DNA of 64,000 nt from JANELJ01 sp024511395 (GCA_963681975.1 OY820613.1:1178001-1242000), one strand, 5' to 3'. Shown: positions 17,184-25,915, counted from the stretch's first letter. The notes: generated by a model not told the origin, from the sequence alone. Made by a program: numbers and translations.

Positions 17184-18221
17184 ATGAAATTTTACGGCAA
17201 GCCGATTGAACCTGATCAGGCTGAAAAAACAGGTGTACTTCTGGTCAATCTGGGTTCCCCTGATGCCTTGGACGTACCTTCAATCCAGCGTTTTCTAAAA
17301 GAATTTCTCTCCGATCACCGGGTCATTGAAATCCCTCAGCCTGTCTGGCAGATTATCCTGAATCTTTTTATCCTGCCGTTTCGTCCCCGTAAACTGGTGC
17401 CCTTATACCAGTCGATCTGGACCGATGACGGTTCGCCCTTGGTGGCCATTGCTGAACAACAGAAGCAGAAGCTGGAAAAACACTTTCAGAAAGCAGGCAA
17501 AAAGGATATCTGTTTTGCCCTGGCCATGCGTTATGGCCAACCGGAGATCCGTTCTGTCCTCAAGCAGCTGGCTGAACAAAATGTCCGGAAAATTCTGATT
17601 TTTCCAACGTATCCCCAGTATTCCGGCACTACCACAGCGTCTATTTTTGATGCAGTTACTAATGAATTACAGCACTGGCGCTGGGTACCTGAACTGCGCT
17701 TTATTAATCAATACCATGATGAGCATGCCTATATTAAAGCATTGGCGAATTCAGTTAAAAATCACTGGCAGCAACAGGGGCAGGCAGACAAACTGATTAT
17801 GTCCTTTCACGGCTTGCCAAAATTCTGCCTGGATAAAGGTGATCCCTATTACCATCAATGCCATAAAACCGCCCATTTACTGGCCGAAACACTGGGTCTG
17901 GATAAACAACAATGGCAAATAACTTTCCAGTCCCGCTTCGGTAAAGTCGAATGGCTAAAACCCTATACCAGCGCCACCCTAAAAGAATTAGCCAAACAGG
18001 GCACCCAGTCCGTTGATGTGATCTGCCCCGGCTTCGCCATCGACTGCCTGGAAACCTTGGAAGAAATAGCCGTAGAAAACCGGGATGTGTTTATAAAGGC
18101 AGGCGGAAAACAATATCATTATATTCCGGCTTTGAATGCAACGGAGGAGCATGTTGGGGTTTTGGCGAGGGTGATTGAGGAGCATACGGGAGGCTGGGGG
18201 GAAGAAAGCGTTCAGCGCTGA
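17184..18221 (+). CDS. hemH: Ferrochelatase
   Basis: Ferrochelatase inserts Fe(II) into protoporphyrin IX, the last step of haem synthesis. The 345-residue protein has the family landmarks VLLVNLGSPD (about 19-28), the metal-binding His in SFHGLPKFC with GDPYYHQC after it, FQSRFGKVEWLKPYT, and CPGFAIDCLETLEEI near 275. Length is slightly above E. coli HemH (320). The start is the ATG at 17184 preceded by a GTGGA stretch. The final codons lie in an AGCGTTCAG direct repeat, so the C-terminal few residues (GWGEESVQR) may be recent. Confidence 0.95.
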   Translation: MKFYGKPIEPDQAEKTGVLLVNLGSPDALDVPSIQRFLKEFLSDHRVIEIPQPVWQIILNLFILPFRPRKLVPLYQSIWTDDGSPLVAIAEQQKQKLEKHFQKAGKKDICFALAMRYGQPEIRSVLKQLAEQNVRKILIFPTYPQYSGTTTASIFDAVTNELQHWRWVPELRFINQYHDEHAYIKALANSVKNHWQQQGQADKLIMSFHGLPKFCLDKGDPYYHQCHKTAHLLAETLGLDKQQWQITFQSRFGKVEWLKPYTSATLKELAKQGTQSVDVICPGFAIDCLETLEEIAVENRDVFIKAGGKQYHYIPALNATEEHVGVLARVIEEHTGGWGEESVQR

Positions 18222-18329
18222 GCGTTCAGAAAGAGCCAGAGCAAAAGGATTTATCCTCAAATTAATACAAAATATTTTAATGTTTTTCTTGACCCAAAAA
18301 AAGGGATTTTAAACTTTTCGCTGAACGCT
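18207..18329. repeat. Inverted and direct AGCGTTCAG repeats between hemH and moeA
   Basis: AGCGTTCAG occurs twice in direct orientation at 18207-18229, separated by CGCTG. The 11-mer AGCGTTCAGCG recurs in inverse orientation at 18319-18329. The repeats bracket the space between the convergent hemH and moeA stops. They could fold into a long-range hairpin or be a relic of a small element. Confidence 0.6.
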
Positions 18330-18334
18330 CGCTC

Positions 18335-19585
18335 TTAATCCACCAACCCCTCAAACGGCTGCACATCCACCATCTCCCCAGCCTCAATACTGCCGCTTTC
18401 CGCCGGTATTACAATAAAACAGTTAGCGCGGCTCATGGCGGTTAAGACATGGGAGGCCTGGGTGCCGGCATTTCTGACGGTGAGTTCACCACTTTCAGAC
18501 TGTTCTAAAATGCCCCGCTGAAAATTGGTACGCCCAGGGCGTTTTTTTAGAAACTCGGAGGTTTTTGCTTTTATTGTCAGGGGTAATACAATCTTTTGAC
18601 CCTGCATGCGTTTCAGTGCCGGCTGGACAAACTGGTAAAAGGTGGCAATAACCGAAACTGGGTTGCCTGGTAGGCCGAAAAACAGGCTTTTTCCAAGAGT
18701 ACCGAATGCCAGAGGCTTGCCGGGTTTCATGGAAATTTTCCAGAAATTAATCTGGCCGAGTTTTTCCAGAGTTTCTTTTACAAAATCCGCTTCTCCGACA
18801 GAGACTCCGCCTGAGGTAATCACCGCATCGGCCACACTGGCGGCAGTGGTAAAGGCATTTTCAATGGCATGACGATCATCGGGGATCACGCCCATATCCA
18901 CCAGTTCAATACCTAGGTTGCTTAACAGACCGTAGAGTGAATAACGGTTGGAATCGTAAATCTCACCATTGCCCAGGGTTTCACCAATAGAACGCAATTC
19001 ATCACCAGTAGAAAAAAAGGCCACTCGCAGTTTTCGGCTGACAGTGACTTCAGCAATGCCCTGGGTGGCCAGAAAGGCCAGATCAGTGGGGCTGAGTTTC
19101 TTGCCTTTAGCCAGAAAAATCTGTCCGGTTTTCAGATCATCACCTTCCTTGCGGACATTAGCATAAGGTTTAGGGATGGTTGTAATAATAACCGTACCTT
19201 CCTCCGGTGTTTCAGTATGTTCCTGCATAACAACCGTATCCACACCATCAGGTACCTGCGCACCGGTCATGATCCGGATGGCTTCTCCGGACTGAATCTG
19301 ACCCGTATAGGGATGACCGGCAAAGGACTGTCCTACCATTTTAAGTGTCAGCTCACTTTTCTCACCAATGTCACTGGATTTAAAGGCATAACCATCCATG
19401 CCAGAATTGTCACAGGGCGGGGTATTAAACGTTGCAGTAACATCCTCTGCCAGAATACGGTTTAAAGCATGACGTAAATCAACCCGTTCAAAGCCTGCAA
19501 CCGGCTGGATATCACTGATTATGCGGTTTTGCACTTCACTAACGGAGAGAAAAAGATTGTTATTCTGAGTGGTATTTTGTGTCAT
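18335..19585 (-). CDS. moeA: Molybdopterin molybdotransferase MoeA
   Basis: MoeA inserts molybdate into adenylylated molybdopterin to finish molybdenum cofactor. The 416-residue protein shows MoeA landmarks: NSGMDGYAF near residue 58, the MoCF domain with STGDELRS, SGGVSVGEADF and MKPGKPLAFG, then GLPGNPVSVI, and a small C-terminal domain. It lies 35 bp after mobB on the same strand, so the two form a molybdenum cofactor operon. The presence of both genes implies a molybdoenzyme somewhere in the genome. The gene looks intact. Confidence 0.95.
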   Translation of the reverse strand: MTQNTTQNNNLFLSVSEVQNRIISDIQPVAGFERVDLRHALNRILAEDVTATFNTPPCDNSGMDGYAFKSSDIGEKSELTLKMVGQSFAGHPYTGQIQSGEAIRIMTGAQVPDGVDTVVMQEHTETPEEGTVIITTIPKPYANVRKEGDDLKTGQIFLAKGKKLSPTDLAFLATQGIAEVTVSRKLRVAFFSTGDELRSIGETLGNGEIYDSNRYSLYGLLSNLGIELVDMGVIPDDRHAIENAFTTAASVADAVITSGGVSVGEADFVKETLEKLGQINFWKISMKPGKPLAFGTLGKSLFFGLPGNPVSVIATFYQFVQPALKRMQGQKIVLPLTIKAKTSEFLKKRPGRTNFQRGILEQSESGELTVRNAGTQASHVLTAMSRANCFIVIPAESGSIEAGEMVDVQPFEGLVD

Positions 19586-19620
19586 AGTTCTAAAAAGTCC
19601 TGTGGGAGACGAAATTTAAT

Positions 19621-20211
19621 TCAATTGTTGGTTGGTATATCGTTTTTTTTAACAAGTGCCGTAATAAAGCCCGCTATTTCTGTAATATTGTTTATATCCA
19701 GTATGGGGCATGATATTTCCAGATCATAGCGTTCGGTTAAATCAGCCTGATCGCTGGCAATAGCCACAATATCCGGATCCTGTGGATATAGCAGGGGTTT
19801 GCCCAGAGAAGCCCGGTGTAGTTCTACCTTGGAGATTTGCTCATGCTTAAAACCTTCCACCAGAACCAGATCAGCCTGCTGAAGATCCAGATGGGGCAGC
19901 AATTCAAATAGCTGAGATTCAGGATGTTGTGCCCGGTAAGCAGGGCTGTGTTCCACCATCAGAGCCCAGCGACTGGCCGAAGCCACTAACATTTGATCGG
20001 CTCCTGCCTTACGCAGGCGGTAACTGTCCTTACCCGGTTTATCAATATCAAATTTTTCATGGTGGGTATGTTTTACCATAGCAATATGAATATTGGCTTG
20101 ATTCAGCTCAGGGATTAACTGTTCCAACAGGGTGGTTTTACCGGTACCGCTAAAGGCGACAAAACCCAGCAGTGGGGTATTTTTATATCGGGTCAGTGAA
20201 ATCATGGGCAA
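19621..20211 (-). CDS. mobB: Molybdopterin-guanine dinucleotide biosynthesis adapter MobB
   Basis: MobB is a GTP-binding accessory protein of molybdenum cofactor maturation to the guanine dinucleotide form. The 196-residue product has an N-terminal Walker A loop FSGTGKTTLLEQL, then MVKHTHHEKFDIDKPGKDS and the LVLVEGFKHE segment that is typical of MobB. The gene is upstream of moeA and divergent from nudF, whose coding start lies 56 bp away, so the promoters are back to back. The gene looks intact. Confidence 0.93.
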   Translation of the reverse strand: MPMISLTRYKNTPLLGFVAFSGTGKTTLLEQLIPELNQANIHIAMVKHTHHEKFDIDKPGKDSYRLRKAGADQMLVASASRWALMVEHSPAYRAQHPESQLFELLPHLDLQQADLVLVEGFKHEQISKVELHRASLGKPLLYPQDPDIVAIASDQADLTERYDLEISCPILDINNITEIAGFITALVKKNDIPTNN

Positions 20212-20266
20212 AATATATCATAATTTACATAATTTTATATACACAAAAATCCAGGGGCTTATCCGG

Positions 20267-20905
20267 ATGCAGCAGTTTAAATGTAAAGATGTCACACTGA
20301 TAAATAAAGAGACCTGCTATAGCGGGTTTTTTACCATAAATAAATATACTCTGCAGCACAGAATGTTCAGCGGTGCACAGACCCAGGTACTGCACAGGGA
20401 ATGCTTTGAGCGTGGGCATGCAGTGGGTGTACTGGCTTATGATCCCTGGAAAGACAACATTATTTTGCTGGAACAGTTCCGCATCGGTGCCTATGTTAAT
20501 GAACTGGAGAGTAGTAGTACATCAGACAATAGTCCCTGGCTGCTGGAAATTATTGCTGGTATTGTAGAGCCTGGAGAATCATGCCAGGAAGTGGCCCATA
20601 GAGAAGCTTTGGAAGAGGCTGGCTGCCGGTTGCTGGCTCTGGAACCCATAGGCGATTTTTTGTCCAGCCCCGGCGGTACTTCGGAAACCACTCAGTTATA
20701 TTGCGGCTGTGTTAAAAGTGATAACATTGGCGGTATTCATGGTCTGGAAGAAGAAGGTGAAGATATCCGGGTGTGGATGGTCAATTTTAAAGAAGCAGTC
20801 CAGTGGCTGAAAGAGGGGCGTTTAAATAATGCCAGTGCTATGATAGCACTGCAGTGGTTAATGCTTAACCATGATTTAATAAAAAATAAATGGTTGTCGT
20901 TATAA
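20267..20905 (+). CDS. nudF: ADP-ribose diphosphatase (Nudix)
   Basis: NudF hydrolyses ADP-ribose to AMP and ribose 5-phosphate. The 212-residue protein carries a full Nudix box at about residues 98-120 (G-x5-E-x7-REALEEAG), with upstream QFRIGAY and downstream SPGGTSETTQLY, both typical of the ADP-ribose subfamily. ATG at 20267 with an AGGGG site upstream. In E. coli nudF is followed directly by yqiB; here yqiB is 4.6 kb away, with two IS copies and the HDOD-fliA debris between them. Confidence 0.93.
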   Translation: MQQFKCKDVTLINKETCYSGFFTINKYTLQHRMFSGAQTQVLHRECFERGHAVGVLAYDPWKDNIILLEQFRIGAYVNELESSSTSDNSPWLLEIIAGIVEPGESCQEVAHREALEEAGCRLLALEPIGDFLSSPGGTSETTQLYCGCVKSDNIGGIHGLEEEGEDIRVWMVNFKEAVQWLKEGRLNNASAMIALQWLMLNHDLIKNKWLSL

Positions 20906-21065
20906 AATAGTTGTATATAAAATAACACACAAACTGCCAAAGCGCATACCTGCAGCTAAAGTTTCTTACTTTTAAGACGCTAATATTTCTAAATAGTACA
21001 CATAAGCCTGATAGTGTGGGTATTTTTGCGCACGCTTCCAGTACCCAAAATTTCAGGATTTAAAT

Positions 21066-21155
21066 ATGTCTGACGCCATTACTGCTACAGCTCAAACCGG
21101 TATCCAGCAGGGTCTTAACGGTATAAAGAAAAATGCCTCGCAATTGGCTAAATAA
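21066..21155 (+). pseudogene. Short truncated ORF next to IS copy B
   Basis: ATG at 21066, then about 29 codons (MSDAITATAQTGIQQGLNGI, then KKNASQLAK) to a TAA that lies at the IS boundary, where the IS flank TAAATA supplies the stop. It looks like the amino end of a small protein cut off by copy B. The heptad-like pattern recalls small flagellum-associated proteins, but I do not recognise it with confidence. Confidence 0.35.
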
Positions 21156-21221
21156 CTGTTCCGACCTGAACAAATCATAGCGCATTGATTTATAAGGAAA
21201 TATTGCTTGATTATGGGTGTT

Positions 21222-21268
21222 AAATTTGCAGGTTTTTGGTAAAATAAGCCTTATTACCTTGCAAATTT
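21222..21268 (+). promoter_or_regulatory. Conserved hairpin in the leader of the IS5-family element
   Basis: AAATTTGCA at 21222-21230 pairs with TGCAAATTT at 21260-21268, enclosing a second stem (GGTAA-ATAAG/CTTATTACC). It ends 10 bases before the transposase ATG and is present in nearly the same form in every copy with a left end. No Shine-Dalgarno sequence is visible between hairpin and ATG. It may limit translation or read-through expression (inference). Confidence 0.55.
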
Positions 21269-21278
21269 CCAGACCAGA

Positions 21279-22622
21279 ATGAAGCCAGAGAAACAGCCAA
21301 AAATACCTCAGGAAGACCTGTTCAGGATGCGCCTTGAAAACATGCTGGACATAAACCATGAGTTGATTAAGTTATCAAAACACATAGACCGGGAAAGTCC
21401 TGATAAAGAATGGGGTGCTCTGTTTGTATCCACTAAAGGTGCTCCTGCCATACGCACTCGATTGATTGCAGGATTGCATTACCTGAAACACCTGCATGAT
21501 TTATCGGATGAACAGGTAGTAAAAGGCTGGACAGAAAATCCGTACTGGCAGTATTTTTGTGGTGAAGAATACTTTCAGCATAAAATGCCTATACACCCTG
21601 TGACCATGACCAAATGGCGTAACCGGCCGGGTAAATCAGGCAGTGAAAAATTACTGATTGAAACCATTAAAGCCGGACTAAAGAGTAAAACCATAAAGCC
21701 CGGCAGTTTAAAGAAAGTCACGGTAGATACTACCGTACAGGAAAAGAACATCGCTTTTCCAACCGATTCAAAGCTCCTGAACAAAGCCAGAGAAAACCTG
21801 GTTAAACTGTCCAAAGAGCACGGTATTAAACTGCGTCAGAACTATAATCGGGTTGGGCCGCAATATGTACTAATGGCCAGTCGTTATGCTCATGCAAAAC
21901 AGTTTAAACGCATGAAGAAAATGAACAATAAACTGAAATCCCGTTTAGGTCGTGTTAAACGGGATATTGAACGACAACTGCCCAACTATTCCGTTGATAT
22001 TCAGTCTCTGTTTGAAGTAGCTCTAAAACAGGCTCAGAAACTGATTGAGCAGGAGCAGCACAGTAAGAACAAGCTTTACAGTTTACATGCTCCTGAAGTC
22101 GAGTGTATCAGTAAAGGCAAAGCTCATAAACCTTATGAATTTGGTGTTAAAGCCAGTATCGCGGTAACTAACAAGGAAGGCTTTGTTATTGGTGCTCAAA
22201 GTTGTCCGGGCAATCCTTATGATGGACACACTCTACTGCCACAACTGGAACAGATAAAACAGTTTACAGCCGTACAACCGGAACAGTGCTTTGTTGACCG
22301 GGGTTATCGTGGACATGAAGTAAAAGACACTAAAGTTTTTATCTCAGGTCAGAAGCGAGGCGTTACCCGAAGTATTAAAAAGGCATTAAAACGGCGCAGT
22401 GCGATTGAGCCTGAAATCGGTCATATGAAAAACGATGGCCGTTTAGACCGCTGCTACCTCAAAGGTGTAGTCGGTGATGCCATTAATGTGGTTATGGTAG
22501 CCGCTGGACATAACTTAAGAAAGATCCTCAATAAGCTCCGGCTTTTGTGGCTCAAAATTATTTCCGGTTTGATGGGATATTTTATCAAACCAGAACAATC
22601 AGCTGCTTTAAACCTGGCTTGA
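21279..22622 (+). CDS. IS5-family transposase, copy B
   Basis: Intact 447-residue DDE transposase. Catalytic residues by motif: Asp150 (TVDTTVQEK), Asp340 (FVDRGYRGHEV) and Glu377 (RRSAIEPEIGHMK). The N-terminal region includes the family-typical YWQYFCGEEYFQHKMPIHP. It is the type 1 form (LDINHELIKL, RPGKSG), shared with copies D, E, F, G and H. Confidence 0.93.
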   Translation: MKPEKQPKIPQEDLFRMRLENMLDINHELIKLSKHIDRESPDKEWGALFVSTKGAPAIRTRLIAGLHYLKHLHDLSDEQVVKGWTENPYWQYFCGEEYFQHKMPIHPVTMTKWRNRPGKSGSEKLLIETIKAGLKSKTIKPGSLKKVTVDTTVQEKNIAFPTDSKLLNKARENLVKLSKEHGIKLRQNYNRVGPQYVLMASRYAHAKQFKRMKKMNNKLKSRLGRVKRDIERQLPNYSVDIQSLFEVALKQAQKLIEQEQHSKNKLYSLHAPEVECISKGKAHKPYEFGVKASIAVTNKEGFVIGAQSCPGNPYDGHTLLPQLEQIKQFTAVQPEQCFVDRGYRGHEVKDTKVFISGQKRGVTRSIKKALKRRSAIEPEIGHMKNDGRLDRCYLKGVVGDAINVVMVAAGHNLRKILNKLRLLWLKIISGLMGYFIKPEQSAALNLA

Positions 22623-22663
22623 TGTCAGGCTTAAAACGGTATTATTCAGGTTGAACTAATTAA

Positions 22664-22706
22664 CCATCAGGGTGGGAGCATATTTTAACCAAAGTATGAT
22701 ACGGCC
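22664..22706. repeat. 43-bp sequence repeated, in split form, at 39.66-39.88 kb
   Basis: Read on the minus strand this stretch is GGCCGTATCATACTTTGG followed by TTAAAATATGCTCCCACCC. Its two halves recur on the plus strand at 39666-39691 and 39854-39875, separated there by a 162-bp palindromic insert. It therefore looks like the empty counterpart of that insertion site. Its own function is unknown. Confidence 0.7.
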
Positions 22707-22815
22707 ATGAATCAACCATTCTATTAGAATATTTTCCTGCCTCTATAGACTGCCTAACGGGTAGTTGTCTGCTATACTTTAGTTTTTATATTGTCTTTTA
22801 AATAAGACAAGGTGC

Positions 22816-23390
22816 TTGATTTACGAACTATTCGGAAACCATGTAGTGTCCAAAGAAAAAACTTTATCTATATCTATGGAAAAACTGAATAAATTACCGC
22901 CGCTTTCCAATGCGGCCCGTAAAATTCTGGAGATTATTTATAATCCGGATATTGATATTTCTGTATTTGTGGAAGTTGTAGAGCAGGACCCCGTGCTATT
23001 GGGTAAGCTGATTGGTCTGGCAAATTCTGCTTATTATGGACACCGTAAGATAAGCAGTGCAGAACGAGCTATTATTGATATTTTGGGACTGAGAACAGCC
23101 AAAAATATAGCTCTGGGTGTGGTTTTAAGCGGTATCTTTGATACCCGGCAATGTCCGAATTTTAAAGTAGAGAATTACTGGCTCAATAGTCTGTTAAGTA
23201 CCCGCCTTGGTAGAGAATTTGCTGTATATATTACAGATTTACAGCGGGATGAAGTTTATCTATGTGCCATGCTGTATGAAATTGGTCAGATGGCCCTGGC
23301 ATTTCTATATCCGCAAGTGATGAACCGGATCCTAGCTGAAGAGTAGGCCCTGAGTATGGTTAGTGAACTGCGAAATTTTGGCCGCAATCA
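22816..23390 (+). pseudogene. HDOD-domain protein, interrupted by a stop and truncated
   Basis: HDOD domains occur in bacterial signalling proteins related to HD-GYP regulators, often near motility genes. The frame starts with TTG at 22816 after an AAGG site and shows LPPLSNAARKILEII, LLGKLIGLANSAYYG, IIDILGLRTAKNIALG and YLCAMLYEIGQMAL. A TAG at 23344-23346 interrupts it, and the same frame continues for about 14 codons (ALSMVSELRNFGRNHY), so a Gln codon was probably lost. It then runs into the fliA remnant near 23390, a deletion junction. The C-terminal part of the domain is missing. Confidence 0.8.
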
Positions 23391-23847
23391 TTATACAATC
23401 AGGCCTTATTGGCCTGCTCGATGCCAGTAAACATTATGATCCGAGCCAGGGGGCTCAGTTTGAAACCTATGCTACTATCCGGATTTGGGGCACCATTCTC
23501 GATGAAGTCAGGCGCAGTGACTGGGTGCCTAAATCGGTGCATAAAAAAGCCAGAGATTTAACTTCAGCTATTGCAGAAATTGAGCGTCGTACCGGCCGTG
23601 ATGCTAGGGATATTGAAGTGTCTCAGGAACTGGGTGTTTCCTTGGATGAATATTATAATATTCTGCAGGACAGCAGTTCCTGCAGAATGCTCAGTTTTAA
23701 TGATCTCGATGCGGATGATACCCAGAGCCTGGGTATGTTTGAGGACCGGCATAGTAACGTGGTGTCTGATGTGATGGATGAGGAGTTTAAACAGCGCCTG
23801 TCCCATGCCATAGCCAGTCTCCCGGAGCGGGAACGTATGGTTATGTC
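23391..23847 (+). pseudogene. fliA: Flagellar sigma factor FliA (sigma-28), 5-prime piece
   Basis: FliA directs RNA polymerase to late flagellar and chemotaxis promoters. This piece starts inside region 2 (IIQSGLIGLLDASKHYDPSQG, here without its first 50 or so residues), continues through FETYATIRIWGTILDEVRRSDW (region 2.4-3) and ends at LPERERMVMS, where IS copy C is inserted. The missing N-terminus is replaced by the HDOD remnant. The second piece is at 25346-25478. Confidence 0.9.
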
Positions 23848-25345
23848 GTCCACCCTGAATAAAACATATAGCATTGATTTATAAAGAAATATTGCTTGAT
23901 TATGGGTGTTAAATTTGCAAGTTTTTGGTAAAATAAGCCTTATTACCTTGCAAATTTCCATACCAAAATGAAGCCAAAGAAACAGCCAAAAATACCTCAG
24001 GAAGACCTGTTCAGGATGCATCTTGAAAACATGCTGGACTTAAATCATGAGTTGATTAAGTTATCAAAACACATAAACTGGGAAAGTCTTGATAAAGAAT
24101 GGGGAGCCCTGTTTATATCCACTAAAGGCGCTCCTGCTATACGCACTCGCCTGATTGCAGGATTGCATTACCTGAAACATCTGCATGATTTATCGGATGA
24201 ACAGGTCGTAAAAAGCTGGACAGAAAATCCGTACTGGCAATGTTTTTGTGGAGAAGAATACTTTCAGCATAAGATGCCTATACACCCTACGACCATGACC
24301 AAATGGCGTAACCGGCTGGGTAAGTCAGGCAGTGAAAAATTACTGATTGAAACCATTAAGGCCGGACTAAAGAGTAAAACCATAAAGCCCGGCAGTTTAA
24401 AGAAAGTCACGGTAGATACTACCGTACAGGAAAAGAACATCGCTTTTCCAACCGATTCAAAGCTCCTGAACAAAGCCAGAGAAAACCTGGTTAAACTGTC
24501 CAAAGAGCACGGTATTAAACTGCGCCAGAATTATAATCGGATTGGACCTCAATATGTATTAATGGCCAGTCGTTATGCTCATGCAAAACAGTTTAAACGC
24601 ATGAAGAAAATGAATAATAAACTGAAATCCCGTTTAGGTCGCGTTAAAAGGGATATTGAACGACAACTGCCCAATTATTCTGTTGATATTCAGTCACTGT
24701 TTGAAGTGGTTCTGGAACAGGCACAGAAACTGATAGAGCAGGAGCAGCACAGTAAGAACAAGCTTTACAGTTTACACGCCCCGGAAGTCGAGTGTGTCAG
24801 TAAAGGCAAAGCTCATAAGCCTTATGAATTTGGGGTTAAAGCCAGTATCGCTGTGACCAACAAGGAAGGCTTTGTTATTGGGGCTCAAAGTTGTCCAGGA
24901 AATCCTTATGATGGACATACCTTGTTACCACAACTGGAGCAGATAAAACAGTTTACAGCAGTACAACCGGAACAGTGCTTTGTTGACCGGGGTTATCGTG
25001 GACATGAAGTAAAAGACACGAAAGTTTTTATCTCAGGTCAGAAACGAGGCGTTACCCGAAGTATTAAAAAGGCATTAAAACGGCGCAGTGCGATTGAGCC
25101 TGAAATTGGTCATATGAAAAACGATGGCCGTTTAGACCGCTGCTATCTGAAAGGTGCAGTCGGTGATGCCATTAATGTGGTTATGGTAGCCGCTGGTCAT
25201 AACTTAAGAAAGATCCTCAATAAGCTCCGGCTTTTGTGGCTCAAAATTATTTCCGGTTTGATGGGGTGTTTTATCAAACCGGAGCAATCTGCTGCTTTAA
25301 ACCTGGCTTGAGGTCAGGCTTAAAACGGTATTATTCAGGTTGAAC
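23848..25345 (+). mobile_element. IS5-family element, copy C (full length, type 2)
   Basis: Exactly 1,498 bp, flanked by the 6-bp direct repeat TATGTC (23842-23847 and 25346-25351). Removing the element and one repeat restores the fliA frame (ERERMVMS to LYYDTEMNLKEV), which proves both the element ends and the duplication length. Termini read GTCCACCCTGAAT and, inversely, GTTCAACCTGAAT. Confidence 0.97.
23968..25311 (+). CDS. IS5-family transposase, copy C
   Basis: Intact 447-residue transposase with Asp150, Asp340 and Glu377 conserved. It belongs to a second sequence type, with LDLNHELIKLSKHINWES, GALFISTKG, YWQCFCGEEYF, HPTTMTKWRNRLG and EVVLEQAQK, shared with copies K (in part) and L. 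Confidence 0.93.
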   Translation: MKPKKQPKIPQEDLFRMHLENMLDLNHELIKLSKHINWESLDKEWGALFISTKGAPAIRTRLIAGLHYLKHLHDLSDEQVVKSWTENPYWQCFCGEEYFQHKMPIHPTTMTKWRNRLGKSGSEKLLIETIKAGLKSKTIKPGSLKKVTVDTTVQEKNIAFPTDSKLLNKARENLVKLSKEHGIKLRQNYNRIGPQYVLMASRYAHAKQFKRMKKMNNKLKSRLGRVKRDIERQLPNYSVDIQSLFEVVLEQAQKLIEQEQHSKNKLYSLHAPEVECVSKGKAHKPYEFGVKASIAVTNKEGFVIGAQSCPGNPYDGHTLLPQLEQIKQFTAVQPEQCFVDRGYRGHEVKDTKVFISGQKRGVTRSIKKALKRRSAIEPEIGHMKNDGRLDRCYLKGAVGDAINVVMVAAGHNLRKILNKLRLLWLKIISGLMGCFIKPEQSAALNLA

Positions 25346-25478
25346 TATGTCGCTGTATTATGATACCGAGATGAACCTTAAGGAAGTTGGAGCATTAATT
25401 GGCATCAGTGAATCCCGGGTCAGTCAGCTGCTCAGCCTGGCCCAGTTAAGATTAGTTGCAAGAATGAATGAAACATGA
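25346..25478 (+). pseudogene. fliA: Flagellar sigma factor FliA, 3-prime piece
   Basis: After IS copy C the fliA frame continues as LYYDTEMNLKEVGALIG, then ISESRVSQLLSLAQLRL, which is sigma region 4 with its helix-turn-helix, and stops at TGA 25476-25478. The yqiB start overlaps this stop (ATGA). Confidence 0.9.
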
Positions 25479-25915
25479 GCCATACAATTATACGCCGACA
25501 GTATCAGACCACTACACCGGTGGGTTTATATGAAGCTAATTTTCGCCGTTTAACCCGGCTGTTGCCGGATATCGCCCGGCGTAAGGTAGGAGAGTGCATT
25601 GAATTAGCTGCAGAAAATACTACCATCACCATTCTTGAACAGTTTAAATATACTTCGATTATCAGCCTGCAACAGGCGTTGAATACCTCTTTTAATCAGC
25701 TTTCTGACCTTGAGATGGAACTGCGTATCTGCCACGATGCCCGTCTGCTTGAAGTGGTAGGATACCAAGGGCGTAATCCAGTGCAGTCGGCACTTTATTA
25801 TCCAAACAAACACATGATGCAGCTAGATGAAAAAAAACAGCTGAATTTGTTATTAAAGGAAATACTAGAAACTTCTATCCGGCAGCAACGCCATCTTGCT
25901 GATTCTTTAACCTAA
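25475..25915 (+). CDS. yqiB: DUF1249 protein YqiB
   Basis: YqiB-type proteins (DUF1249) have no settled function; in enterobacteria the gene sits between nudF and cpdA. The 146-residue product shows the family pattern: GLYEANFRRLTRLLP near the start, a short beta-rich core, MELRICHDARLLEVVGYQ and YYPNKHMMQLDEKKQLNLLL near the end. It looks intact. Its ATG overlaps the fliA stop by four bases; that fusion of neighbourhoods (fliA next to yqiB, nudF 4.6 kb upstream) is probably the product of rearrangement. No cpdA follows. Confidence 0.85.
   Translation: MSHTIIRRQYQTTTPVGLYEANFRRLTRLLPDIARRKVGECIELAAENTTITILEQFKYTSIISLQQALNTSFNQLSDLEMELRICHDARLLEVVGYQGRNPVQSALYYPNKHMMQLDEKKQLNLLLKEILETSIRQQRHLADSLT

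Larger units (their letters stand above)
21160..22656 (+). mobile_element. IS5-family element, copy B (full length)
   Basis: About 1,497 bp. The right end is normal and is followed by TAATTA. The left end is slightly changed (TGTTCCGACCTGAAC instead of GTCCGACCTGAAT) and no matching TAATTA lies to its left, so the duplication is lost, perhaps by recombination with another copy. It carries an intact 447-aa transposase. It lies between nudF and the HDOD gene remnant. Confidence 0.93.
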
